NCBI GenBank assembly: GCA_025966255.1
Contig: JAOPVG010000495.1
Coordinates: 1-5,543, forward strand
Direction: 5' to 3'
Source of the DNA: Jatrophihabitans sp.
GTDB lineage: Bacteria; Actinomycetota; Actinomycetes; Mycobacteriales; Jatrophihabitantaceae
DNA length: 5,543 bases
Part shown: one piece after another, positions 1 through 5,489 of the stretch
Layout: every line of letters begins with the position of its first letter
How positions within the stretch are numbered: the stretch's first letter is position 1
The notes under the pieces: model-generated
The model's input: the letters and a program-made list of their open reading frames with translations, nothing else
Told to the model about the DNA's origin: nothing
Database searches by the model: none
Made by a program: the position numbers and the translations under genes

Positions 1-492
1 CGGGCCCAGGCTGTCGTGCAACTCGTGCCGGAGCCGGCGGCGCTCCTCTTCGCGCGCGTAGAGGACGCCGGCCAGACTGCGCCGCAGATCGCGCAGAAGG
101 CGGGCGGTGTGCAGGGCCGCGCCCGCGTGCCGGGCCACTTCGAGCAGGGCGCGGCGCTGGCGGCGGGGCAGGGCGCGGCCGGCCCGTCCGCCGGTCACGA
201 TGAGCTGACCGGCCGGGTAACCCTGGTAGGTGAGCGGCAGGCTCAGCGGTGTGCCGACCGGTTCACCGGACGCGGCCGAGCCCTCGCCCCAGCTGCCGTG
301 CTCGATGTCGATGCGGACATAGGGCAGGTGCATTTCGCCGGCGATGAGCTCGACTACGGCGCTCAGCAGTTCCTCCGGCGCCTGCGTGTACTCCATGCGG
401 AAGGCGAGCGCAGAGACCAGGCGGTGCAGCTCGTTGCTCGATGACCGCGGCAGCCGCGACTGCGCGTAGCGGTTATTGCTGGGCACGAGCAC
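1..492 (-). CDS. Sensor histidine kinase, HisKA_3 (NarL/NreB-like) type, partial: C-terminus beyond left edge
   Basis: The minus-strand frame is open to the window edge. Numbering from GTG 492, a helical segment (about 20-50) leads into a GAF-like alpha/beta region (about 40-125, with ELIAGEMHLPYVRIDIE and later YPAGQLIVTG). A charged helix then ends in REEERRRLRHELHDSLGP. The ELHDSLGP block is the HisKA_3 dimerisation/phosphoacceptor motif, with the phosphorylated His at about residue 159 (bases 16-18). The ATPase domain must lie left of the window. Proteins of this family autophosphorylate and pass phosphate to LuxR/NarL-type response regulators. The start is uncertain. ATG 573 is in frame, directly after AGGAG with no spacer and just after an in-frame stop, but codons 573-493 lack the G/C third-base bias seen afterwards, so GTG 492 or 486 looks better. 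No membrane helices are visible, although many relatives carry several, so the N-terminus may be truncated or the protein cytosolic. A link to the eCIS is inferred from proximity only. Confidence 0.85.
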   Translation of the reverse strand, partial: MLVPSNNRYAQSRLPRSSSNELHRLVSALAFRMEYTQAPEELLSAVVELIAGEMHLPYVRIDIEHGSWGEGSAASGEPVGTPLSLPLTYQGYPAGQLIVTGGRAGRALPRRQRRALLEVARHAGAALHTARLLRDLRRSLAGVLYAREEERRRLRHELHDSLGP

Positions 493-710
493 AGGTGGAT
501 GGTTGCGTATTGAGCATTCGGACGGGAAGCGATAGCCGGAATTCGTTGTGTCCGAGCCACATTTAGTGTGCATCTCCTAACGTCCGCTTTACATTGGCCG
601 CGGTGGACGCACTATGCACTGCCCTTAGGGGCACCGGCTGTTCCGGCGCCGGCCCTACCGTGAAGGTGATGACTCCCCCGGTCTGCACAATCGCATTCCA
701 AGGTGACGCG
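493..710. other. Divergent intergenic region between kinase and 190-aa protein genes
   Basis: This stretch is less GC-rich than its surroundings and lacks the third-position bias of the flanking genes, although the frame from 594 to 711 happens to be open. It should carry the promoters of both flanking genes. TAGTGT at 564-569 resembles an actinobacterial -10 element on the plus strand, but I see no good -35 partner, so no promoter is called. The clearest structure is the inverted repeat at 626-657. Confidence 0.5.
626..657. repeat. Imperfect GC-rich inverted repeat (hairpin) in the divergent region
   Basis: TAGGG (626-630) pairs with CCCTA (653-657), GC (631-632) with GC (648-649), and CCGG (634-637) with CCGG (643-646) around a 5-base loop. 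One A·C mismatch and a three-base bulge interrupt the 11-bp stem. It lies about 54 bases before the chosen TTG start at 711. It could be a leader structure, an attenuator or terminator, or an operator, and the sequence does not decide between these. Confidence 0.45.
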
Positions 711-1283
711 TTGGCAACCATTCCCCGAAGGCGCACGGACGTGTACCGCTACGTTCCGCCCGAGCAGATCATCGCGAAGGCGGTCACGTACATCGGCGAC
801 GTGCTGCTCGAGTTCACGCTCACGTTCACGGGGTCACTGCGCGTGACGTGTTCGGCCGCCGATTCCGCGTCGGCCACCGAGGACCGCGTCGCGCTGCGCA
901 TCGCCGGCGCCGCGCTGCACCGCATCGCGGACGGTCTCTACATCTCGGCGATGAAGGGCGACCGGCCGACGATCGAAAGCGCCGGCGGGCACCGCTTCAC
1001 CCACTCGGCCAGCACGCGGCCCGGGCCCCGCACCCGCCGCTTCGGCGGTGACTGTTCGATCGAGATTCCCGGCGGCAGCGGCGTGGACGAGCCGGCGATC
1101 AGCGGTTCGCTGGGATACGCCCTGGACGTCACGGCGGCCGCGCCGTCCGATCCGCCCATGCAGTCGGGGGCGACGACGATGTGGACCGAGCGCTACGACG
1201 AGACGCTGGCGTCCATCGGTGCGGTCGTGCTGGCGCCGGTGCCTGTGGCCACTGACCGCGCGGCTCGGCTCTACGCGACGTAG
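711..1283 (+). CDS. Hypothetical protein, 190 aa, family not recognised
   Basis: I do not recognise this protein. The frame has strong G/C third-base bias from about base 720 to its TAG stop at 1281-1283, so it is very likely a real gene. The open frame extends back to TTG 594, but that part has little codon bias. I chose TTG 711 because AAGGTGA (700-706) lies four bases before it; GTG 741 is an alternative. The protein begins MATIPRRRTDVYRYVPPEQI. It has a hydrophobic stretch around residues 25-45 (YIGDVLLEFTLTFTGSLRV) that reads as beta strand rather than a membrane helix, then an Ala-rich region with IADGLYISAMKGDRP. The C-terminal half is rich in Gly, Ser, Pro and Thr. No signal peptide, membrane helix or catalytic motif is obvious. 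It is divergent from the kinase and convergent with the eCIS-linked genes, so its membership in the system is unknown. Confidence 0.7.
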   Translation: MATIPRRRTDVYRYVPPEQIIAKAVTYIGDVLLEFTLTFTGSLRVTCSAADSASATEDRVALRIAGAALHRIADGLYISAMKGDRPTIESAGGHRFTHSASTRPGPRTRRFGGDCSIEIPGGSGVDEPAISGSLGYALDVTAAAPSDPPMQSGATTMWTERYDETLASIGAVVLAPVPVATDRAARLYAT

Positions 1284-1311
1284 GCGGGGGGCCGGGCGGC
1301 GCCCACCTACG
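1279..1311. terminator. Candidate bidirectional terminator hairpin in convergent gap
   Basis: CGTAGG (1279-1284) pairs perfectly with CCTACG (1306-1311). After a C·A mismatch, GGG (1286-1288) pairs with CCC (1302-1304) around a GC-rich loop. The left arm overlaps the TAG stop of the plus-strand gene, and the hairpin lies about 20 bases past the stop of the minus-strand gene. There is no T-tract, which is common for actinobacterial terminators. Its place between two convergent genes suggests it ends both transcripts. Confidence 0.5.
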
Positions 1312-1332
1312 CGTCCAGAAACGCAGCCGCGC

Positions 1333-2058
1333 TCACGCCGCCTGCCACTGGGTGCCGTCCCAGCGCCACTGACCGTCGTCCGACAGCTGCCCCACGAAGT
1401 CCTGGCCGCCGGCACCGCCACCGGCAGCACTGCCGGGGCCGGCGGCACCGGACACCGGCTGCCAGGCGGAGCCGTCCCAGCGGTACTGGCCGTCCTCGGA
1501 CAGCTCACCGACGTGGCTGTCCCCCTGGCCGGACCCGCCGGCGCCGGACACCGGCTGCCAGTCGGAGCCGTCCCAGCGATACTGACCGTCCTCGGACAGC
1601 TGACCGGCATACCCCTGGTCGCCGGCACCCGACGGGCCGTCACCACCGACCGGCTGCCAGTTGTAGCCGTCCCAGCGGAACTGACCGTCCTCGGACAGCT
1701 CCCCACCGTGGCTCTGGTCGTCGGGGAACTGGTTGCCCCAACCATCGCGCTGGCCACCGTGCTGCAGGTCGTACCTCAGCTGGTCGAGCGCGTCGTAGGG
1801 CGACAGGTACTGGTAGTTGATGCCGACCTGCTGCTCCTGGTGGAACAGCGCCTCCCAGGTCTCGCGATTCACCTCGCCCGAGTTGTCCAGGCCCAGCTGC
1901 GACTGCAGTTCGCGAACGGCGTTCTCGGTCGACATCCCGAACGAGCCGTCCGGGATCCCGCGGAAGATCTGCAAGCCGTAGAGGCGCACCTGGAGCAGGA
2001 CGACACCTTCGCCGGTGTCACCGAGTTCCAGGTTCGGCTCGTCGCCGGTCAGCGCCAT
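1333..2058 (-). CDS. Peptidoglycan-binding-domain protein with four RWDG..WQPV repeats, 241 aa
   Basis: Residues about 8-72 match the PG_binding_1 pattern: LELGDTGEGVVLLQVRL, then PDGSFGMSTENAVRELQSQLGL, then GEVNRETWEAL. A linker with YQYLSPYDALDQLRYDLQHG (about 83-101) follows. Four 19-residue repeats then occur at 119-137, 152-170, 184-202 and 223-241, with consensus G-E/Q-LSEDGQyRWDGsxWQPV, separated by Gly/Ser/Ala linkers. The last repeat forms the C-terminus. Similar short WDG..W motifs are common in actinobacterial proteins. There is no signal peptide or membrane segment, so the protein should stay in the cytoplasm, where eCIS particles assemble. The start ATG 2058 has GAGGA seven bases upstream. 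It follows its paralogue by 42 bases in the DUF4255 cluster, so co-transcription is likely. A particle accessory, cell-wall-engaging part or cargo are all possible roles; none is shown. Confidence 0.88.
   Translation of the reverse strand: MALTGDEPNLELGDTGEGVVLLQVRLYGLQIFRGIPDGSFGMSTENAVRELQSQLGLDNSGEVNRETWEALFHQEQQVGINYQYLSPYDALDQLRYDLQHGGQRDGWGNQFPDDQSHGGELSEDGQFRWDGYNWQPVGGDGPSGAGDQGYAGQLSEDGQYRWDGSDWQPVSGAGGSGQGDSHVGELSEDGQYRWDGSAWQPVSGAAGPGSAAGGGAGGQDFVGQLSDDGQWRWDGTQWQAA
1336..1704 (-). repeat. Four-copy coding tandem repeat (LSEDG..RWDG..WQPV)
   Basis: The units lie at 1648-1704, 1549-1605, 1453-1509 and 1336-1392. Spacing from unit to unit is 33, 32 and 39 codons. The second and third units are nearly identical at the DNA level, sharing for example CCGTCCTCGGACAGCT and GGAGCCGTCCCAGCG. 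The first unit is close to them and the terminal one is the most diverged. This pattern fits fairly recent internal duplication. The array is low-complexity enough to be prone to copy-number change and to misassembly. Confidence 0.85.
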
Positions 2059-2100
2059 GGCGTCATCCTCGCACCAAGAGCGGACCGGCGGCAGTCATCG

Positions 2101-2559
2101 TCACGCGTTCGGTTGCCATTGGTTGTCGACCCAACGCCAGTGCCCGTCCTCGGACACCTGATGTTCGGCGGCGACCCCGGCTATCTCCGGCGCGGCGTCG
2201 GGCCGGTCGTAGGCGGGCTGCCACTCGCCGTTGCGCCAGATCCACGCCCGGTCCTCCGAGAGTTGCCCGTCGACGATCTGGTCCAGCAGCGGATTCAGCG
2301 CTGCGCCGGCCGGCCGGATGCCGACGTCCTGCTCCATCGCCAGGAGCGCGTACCAGGTCTCGTCGTCGACCTGCCCGTCGACGTTGGCCGGGCGGTAGCG
2401 CTCCTGCATCTCCCTGACCGCGGCCGCGGTCTGGTCGTCGTAGTTGCCGGCGCAGTCCCCGGTGTAGACCTGCAGGACCTGCAGGCGCTCCTGCAGTTCT
2501 CTGACCCACTCGTTCGAGTCGCCCGGCGCAAGATTGGGACGCCCGCCGAGGTCTGGCAC
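2101..2559 (-). CDS. Peptidoglycan-binding-domain protein with two Trp-rich repeats, 152 aa (paralogue of the next gene)
   Basis: Residues about 8-73 form a PG_binding_1-like domain: NLAPGDSNEWVRELQERLQV, then GNYDDQTAAAVREMQERY, then DGQVDDETWYALL. The short segment AMEQDVGIRPAGAALNPLLDQI aligns with the equivalent linker of the 241-aa neighbour. Two diverged repeats follow at 98-115 (GQLSEDRAWIWRNGEWQP) and 133-150 (HQVSEDGHWRWVDNQWQP). They keep SED and WQP, but WDG is replaced by WRNG or WVDN. No signal peptide is visible. The GTG start at 2559 lies 18 bases after the DUF4255 stop. A GAGG sits only two bases before it, a tight spacing, so translation may depend partly on coupling to the upstream gene. 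The common order of domain, linker and repeats shows it arose by duplication with the downstream gene. Its function is unknown, and eCIS association is inferred from the operon. Confidence 0.85.
   Translation of the reverse strand: MPDLGGRPNLAPGDSNEWVRELQERLQVLQVYTGDCAGNYDDQTAAAVREMQERYRPANVDGQVDDETWYALLAMEQDVGIRPAGAALNPLLDQIVDGQLSEDRAWIWRNGEWQPAYDRPDAAPEIAGVAAEHQVSEDGHWRWVDNQWQPNA
2110..2268 (-). repeat. Two diverged copies of the Trp-rich repeat
   Basis: The units lie at 2215-2268 and 2110-2163, 35 codons apart. They share SED....W.W...WQP with the four repeats of the downstream paralogue but are diverged at the DNA level. This suggests older copies than the near-identical ones in the 241-aa protein. 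Confidence 0.75.
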
Positions 2560-2577
2560 GACCTCAGTCTTTCATGA

Positions 2578-3222
2578 TCATGACTGTGGCGTCCGGACGC
2601 GGTCCCATCGCTTGGGAGCGGCCGGTGACGCGGCCGCACCTTCGGGGGTCGAGGCGCCGATCGGGATGCCGACGCGCACCGGATCGGTCTTGAGGTCCAT
2701 CTTCTCGGCCGGAGGCGCGAGATCGGTGTTCGGCATCGCGCGGTGCGGCGCGCTGACGGCGAGCACGAAGGCGGCGCGCGCCGGCATGCCCAGGCTCGTC
2801 CAGAGATGCCCCGGGCCGGCGGCATCGAGATCCACGAGCACCGGCATGCCGAGATCAGCCAGCGCCGGCGGCAGGCACGACTGCGGCAGCGCCTCGCCGT
2901 CGGTCAGTGCTCGCAGCGCGGTGTCCAGGAGCTCGTGCTCCTCGGAGATCTTGGGCGCCCGGGCGGTGACGAGGTAGGAGAGCTGGTACCGCCGCGGTGG
3001 TTCGGTCCGCGACAGCACCGCCCCGCGGGCGTCGCGCACCTCCTCGAATCCCGATGCGGCGCCCCGGGGGTCGCCGGCCAGACCGAAGAGAAAGAGGTCG
3101 ATCGCCTGCGACGGCTTCTCGGTCTGCCAGGTCGGTTTGGGCGGGTCGAGCCGGACGACGGTGCCTTTGGGTAGCACCCGGGCGAGGGCACGGCACAGCG
3201 CCTCGTCGACCTCGGCAATCAT
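2578..3222 (-). CDS. DUF4255 / Pvc16-family eCIS tail-cap protein, 214 aa
   Basis: The protein begins MIAEVDEALCRALARVL, the usual start of DUF4255 (Pvc16_N) proteins. It continues with VRLDPPKPTWQTEKPSQAID (24-43), LFLFGLAGDPRG, the hallmark PPRRYQLSYLVTA (75-87) followed by EEHELLDTALRAL, and HLWTSLGMPARAAFVLAVSA (139-158). The last 45 or so residues form a Pro/Ala-rich tail. In PVC and Afp particles this family acts at the distal end of the tube/sheath as a terminator or cap that sets the end of polymerisation; this role comes from the family and was not read here. ATG 3222 was preferred over an in-frame start at 3378 because it matches the family N-terminus and has GAGG eight bases upstream, while the extra 52 residues look like translated leader. 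It heads the leftward cluster, divergent from sheath and tube. Confidence 0.9.
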   Translation of the reverse strand: MIAEVDEALCRALARVLPKGTVVRLDPPKPTWQTEKPSQAIDLFLFGLAGDPRGAASGFEEVRDARGAVLSRTEPPRRYQLSYLVTARAPKISEEHELLDTALRALTDGEALPQSCLPPALADLGMPVLVDLDAAGPGHLWTSLGMPARAAFVLAVSAPHRAMPNTDLAPPAEKMDLKTDPVRVGIPIGASTPEGAAASPAAPKRWDRVRTPQS

Positions 3223-3401
3223 TCCCGCAGCCTCGCCACCGAGCCGCCCGCGAGAAAGAGCGCAGGGACCGTCCCAAACGACTGCTCCAGACCGCCCCTT
3301 GGTGCAGTTTCGACTGCCCCTCCCCTCTCCCTCGCTAACGGTATGCAGAGCGTGAGGTGCTGCGAGAGTCGCGATCACCTCATGCGGACGGGAGATCGCG
3401 A
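3223..3401. promoter_or_regulatory. Divergent control region between DUF4255 cluster and sheath operon
   Basis: This 179-bp region separates two divergent eCIS transcription units and should hold both promoters. It contains a pyrimidine-rich tract on the plus strand (about 3316-3333) and, after it, TAACGGTAT (3336-3344), a weak -10-like sequence for the sheath direction without a convincing -35. An 8-bp inverted repeat lies at the sheath start. The element assignments are tentative, but the region's role as a shared control region follows from gene orientation. Confidence 0.6.
3369..3401 (+). repeat. Perfect 8-bp inverted repeat abutting the sheath start codon
   Basis: TCGCGATC (3369-3376) and GATCGCGA (3394-3401) are exact reverse complements with a 17-base spacer, and the right arm ends immediately before ATG 3402. 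The likely ribosome-binding site GGGAG (3390-3394) sits at the loop/right-arm junction. In mRNA the hairpin would place the Shine-Dalgarno and start codon at its base. As DNA it could instead be an operator, since each arm also contains the self-complementary TCGCGA. Confidence 0.6.
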
Positions 3402-4931
3402 ATGCCTAGCAGTTACCTCTCACCCGGTGTGTATATGGAGGAAGTCTCGTCCGGCTCAAGGCCGATCGAGGCTGTTGGAACCGCCGTAGCGGCGTTCGTG
3501 GGCTTCTCCGAAGTCGGACCCCTCAACGAGCCCGTACTCGTCACCAACTGGACGCAGTTCAAGTCCTCGTTCGGTGACTTCGTCGACGGTTACTACCTCG
3601 CACACGCCGTCTACGCCTACTTCCTCAACGGCGGTGGCATTGCCTACGTCGTCCGGGTCGGTGGTGGGTCGGGCGACCCGGCCGACGCGCCGGTTCCGGT
3701 TGCCGAGCTCCTCGCCGCGGGCGACGAGGAGAAGCCGGCCCTGACGATCGCCGCGAAGGCGCCCGACCAGAACGGCCTGTCCGTCGAGGTCCAGCCGGCC
3801 TCGGACGGCGGCGACGAGGCCTTCAAGCTGCTGGTGAAGCGCGGGGGCGAGGTCGTCGAGACCTTCGACAACGTCACCACCCGGCGCGGTCCGCAGAACG
3901 TGGCCACCGTGGTGCGCCAGCAGTCGCAGCTGATCACGATCGAGGACGTCCGCGGCCGGGCCCTTGCGGTCCCGCGCCACGGTGAGGTCGCGGTTTCGAC
4001 GCTGCCGGCGGTGGTCCCGGACACCGTCTCGCCCGGCGCCTACGTCGGCAACTCGGCCGACCGCACCGGCTTCGGCGGCCTCGAGGCGATCGACAACGTG
4101 ACGATGCTCGCCGTGCCCGACCTGATGGCCGCGCTGCAGCAGGGCTCGATCACGCTCGACGACGTCAAGGCCGTCCAGCTGGCCATGATCGCGCACTGCG
4201 AGCTCATGGCCGACCGCGTCGCAATCCTCGACACCCCGCCGGGGCTCAACGCCCAGCAGGTCAAGGACTGGCGCATGGACGTGACCGGTTACGACAGCAA
4301 GTACGCCACCATGTACTGGCCGTGGGTGAAGGTCGCCGACCCGATTGCCGGCAAGCAGGTCTTCATCCCGCCCTCGGGCAGCGTCGCCGGCATCTGGGCC
4401 CGCAACGACTCCACCCGGGGCGTGCACAAGGCCCCGGCGAACGAGGTCGTGCGCGGCGCGGTCACGCTCGAGCTCAACATCACCAAGGGCGAGCACGACA
4501 CGCTGAACCCGGTCGCGGTGAACTGCATCCGGTCCTTCCCGGGCCAGGGCATCCGCGTGTGGGGCGCCCGCACCCTGAGCAGCGACCCGGAGTGGCGTTA
4601 CCTGAACGTTCGACGCCTGTTCAACTACGTCGAGAAGTCGATCCTCTCCGGAACGAACTGGGTCGTCTTCGAGCCGAACGACCCGAAGCTGTGGGACTCG
4701 GTCAAGCGCACGGTGAACATGTTCCTGCGCCGGGTCTGGCGCGACGGAGCCCTGTTCGGACGGACCCCGGCGCAGGCCTTCTTCGTCAAGTGCGACGAGG
4801 AGAACAACCCGCCCGAGAACCGCGACGCGGGCATTCTCACCGTCGAGATCGGCATCGCGCCGGTCAAGCCGGCCGAGTTCGTGGTCTTCCGCATCTCGCA
4901 GTTCGCCGACGGCGCGGGCCTCGAGGAGTAG
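3402..4931 (+). CDS. eCIS contractile tail sheath protein, 509 aa
   Basis: This is the phage-tail-like sheath subunit, which polymerises around the tube in an extended state and contracts to drive it through a target membrane. The N-terminus MPSSYLSPGVYMEEVSSGSR with FVGF, then FLNGGGIAYVVRV (74-86), is typical of PVC/Afp-type sheaths. A more variable insertion covers about residues 90-205. The conserved C-terminal half follows, with VTMLAVPDL, TGYDSKYATMYWPWVKVADP (295-314), PPSGSVAGIWARND and RGVHKAPANEVV. It ends with IRSFPGQGIRVWGARTLSSD (376-395), VVFEPNDPKLW, AFFVKCDEENNP and the terminal strand KPAEFVVFRISQ, which links neighbouring subunits in known sheaths. ATG 3402 was chosen over GTG 3357 because it gives the family N-terminus and has GGGAG seven bases upstream. 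It is the first gene of the rightward operon, with the tube gene 38 bases later. It looks intact. Confidence 0.96.
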   Translation: MPSSYLSPGVYMEEVSSGSRPIEAVGTAVAAFVGFSEVGPLNEPVLVTNWTQFKSSFGDFVDGYYLAHAVYAYFLNGGGIAYVVRVGGGSGDPADAPVPVAELLAAGDEEKPALTIAAKAPDQNGLSVEVQPASDGGDEAFKLLVKRGGEVVETFDNVTTRRGPQNVATVVRQQSQLITIEDVRGRALAVPRHGEVAVSTLPAVVPDTVSPGAYVGNSADRTGFGGLEAIDNVTMLAVPDLMAALQQGSITLDDVKAVQLAMIAHCELMADRVAILDTPPGLNAQQVKDWRMDVTGYDSKYATMYWPWVKVADPIAGKQVFIPPSGSVAGIWARNDSTRGVHKAPANEVVRGAVTLELNITKGEHDTLNPVAVNCIRSFPGQGIRVWGARTLSSDPEWRYLNVRRLFNYVEKSILSGTNWVVFEPNDPKLWDSVKRTVNMFLRRVWRDGALFGRTPAQAFFVKCDEENNPPENRDAGILTVEIGIAPVKPAEFVVFRISQFADGAGLEE

Positions 4932-4969
4932 TCGATGACCCCCATCCAGCAACCTGAAGAAGGATCATC

Positions 4970-5422
4970 ATGAGCAGTGGTCTTGGAGCCGGCGATGCGA
5001 TCACCGCGTCACGGTTCTCCATCGTCATCGACGGCTACCAGATCGCGTCGTTCGCCGAACTGGTCGGCATCACCACTGAGGTGGAGCCGGTCGAGCTGAT
5101 GGAGTCGACGGACAAGGAAGTCCGGCTCAAGAAGCTCCCCGGCAAGAGGAAGCCACCGACGATCACCCTCAAGCGCGGCAAGAACCAGAGCATGGAGCTG
5201 TGGCTCTGGCACGAGGCCGTGCTGATGGGCGACATCATGGCCGCCCGCAAGAGCTGCTCCCTGGTGATGTTCGCGACCGACGGCACCGCTGTCGCTCGCT
5301 ATCACCTGGAGATGGCCTGGCCGTCCAAGCTGGAGATCGGCGCCCTCAAGGCCGGCGCGAGCGAGGTCCTGATGGAGACGGTCACGCTGGTGTGCGAGCA
5401 CATCCAGAGAGTGGCGCCGTGA
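4970..5422 (+). CDS. eCIS inner tube protein (gp19/Afp1-like, TIGR02241-type), 150 aa
   Basis: This is the subunit of the rigid inner tube that the sheath drives outward and that can hold cargo. The sequence has the family landmarks: SRFSIVIDGYQIASFAELVG (14-33) with ITTEVEPVEL, then LPGKRKPPTITLKRG (56-70), then MELWLWHEAV, and near the end WPSKLEIGALKAGASEVLME (117-136) followed by TVTLVCEHIQRV. The length of about 150 residues is normal for the family. AAGGA (4960-4964) lies five bases before the ATG. It directly follows the sheath gene with no terminator between them, so sheath and tube are very likely co-transcribed, fitting their need in similar high copy number. Only one sheath and one tube gene are visible, whereas Afp/PVC loci carry several sheath copies; further copies could lie to the right. 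Confidence 0.95.
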   Translation: MSSGLGAGDAITASRFSIVIDGYQIASFAELVGITTEVEPVELMESTDKEVRLKKLPGKRKPPTITLKRGKNQSMELWLWHEAVLMGDIMAARKSCSLVMFATDGTAVARYHLEMAWPSKLEIGALKAGASEVLMETVTLVCEHIQRVAP

Positions 5423-5453
5423 GCGCGGGTAGCGAGCGAGCCATGGGCATGGG

Positions 5454-5478
5454 GCTTCGCCGGGCGACCGAGCGAAGC
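5454..5478 (+). repeat. Hairpin with GNRA-type loop between tube gene and next gene
   Basis: GCTTCGC (5454-5460) pairs with GCGAAGC (5472-5478). Inside it CGG (5461-5463) pairs with CCG (5468-5470) around a GCGA tetraloop, leaving one bulged A at 5471. The result is a 10-bp stem in the 67-base gap after the tube stop. GAGCGA-type repeats flank it (for example around 5432-5440 and 5470-5482), resembling interspersed intergenic repeats of actinomycetes. There is no T-tract, so a strong terminator is unlikely; a transcript-stabilising or processing role is possible. Confidence 0.6.
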
Positions 5479-5489
5479 GAGAGTCGGCC

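Noticed and set aside
594..710. N-terminal extension of the 190-aa protein to TTG 594
   Set aside because: The frame is open but has weak third-base bias and includes the 626-657 hairpin. AAGGTGA just before TTG 711 is a better initiation signal.
1336..1704. Regular repeats considered as a CRISPR-like array
   Set aside because: The units are in-frame coding repeats with a period of 32-39 codons and Gly-rich linkers in place of unique spacers; they belong to a protein gene.
834..1757. Minus-strand open frame of 307 codons spanning the convergent gap
   Set aside because: It overlaps the four-repeat gene in another frame and the 190-aa gene in antisense. Its Ser/Thr/Arg/Ala-rich product mirrors the repeat array rather than a protein family.
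1048..2577. Long plus-strand open frame (509 codons) across both repeat-protein genes
   Set aside because: It lies antisense to two genes with clear domains and its translation is low-complexity Val/Leu/Pro/Arg sequence. Long antisense frames are expected in high-GC DNA.
3223..3378. 52-residue N-terminal extension of the DUF4255 protein
   Set aside because: It does not resemble the family; MIAEVDEAL at 3222 is the canonical start with a usable ribosome-binding site.
3456..4952. Long minus-strand open frame (498 codons) opposite the sheath gene
   Set aside because: It is the antisense shadow of an unmistakable sheath gene; the translation is Asp/Arg/Val/Leu/His-rich with no domain features.
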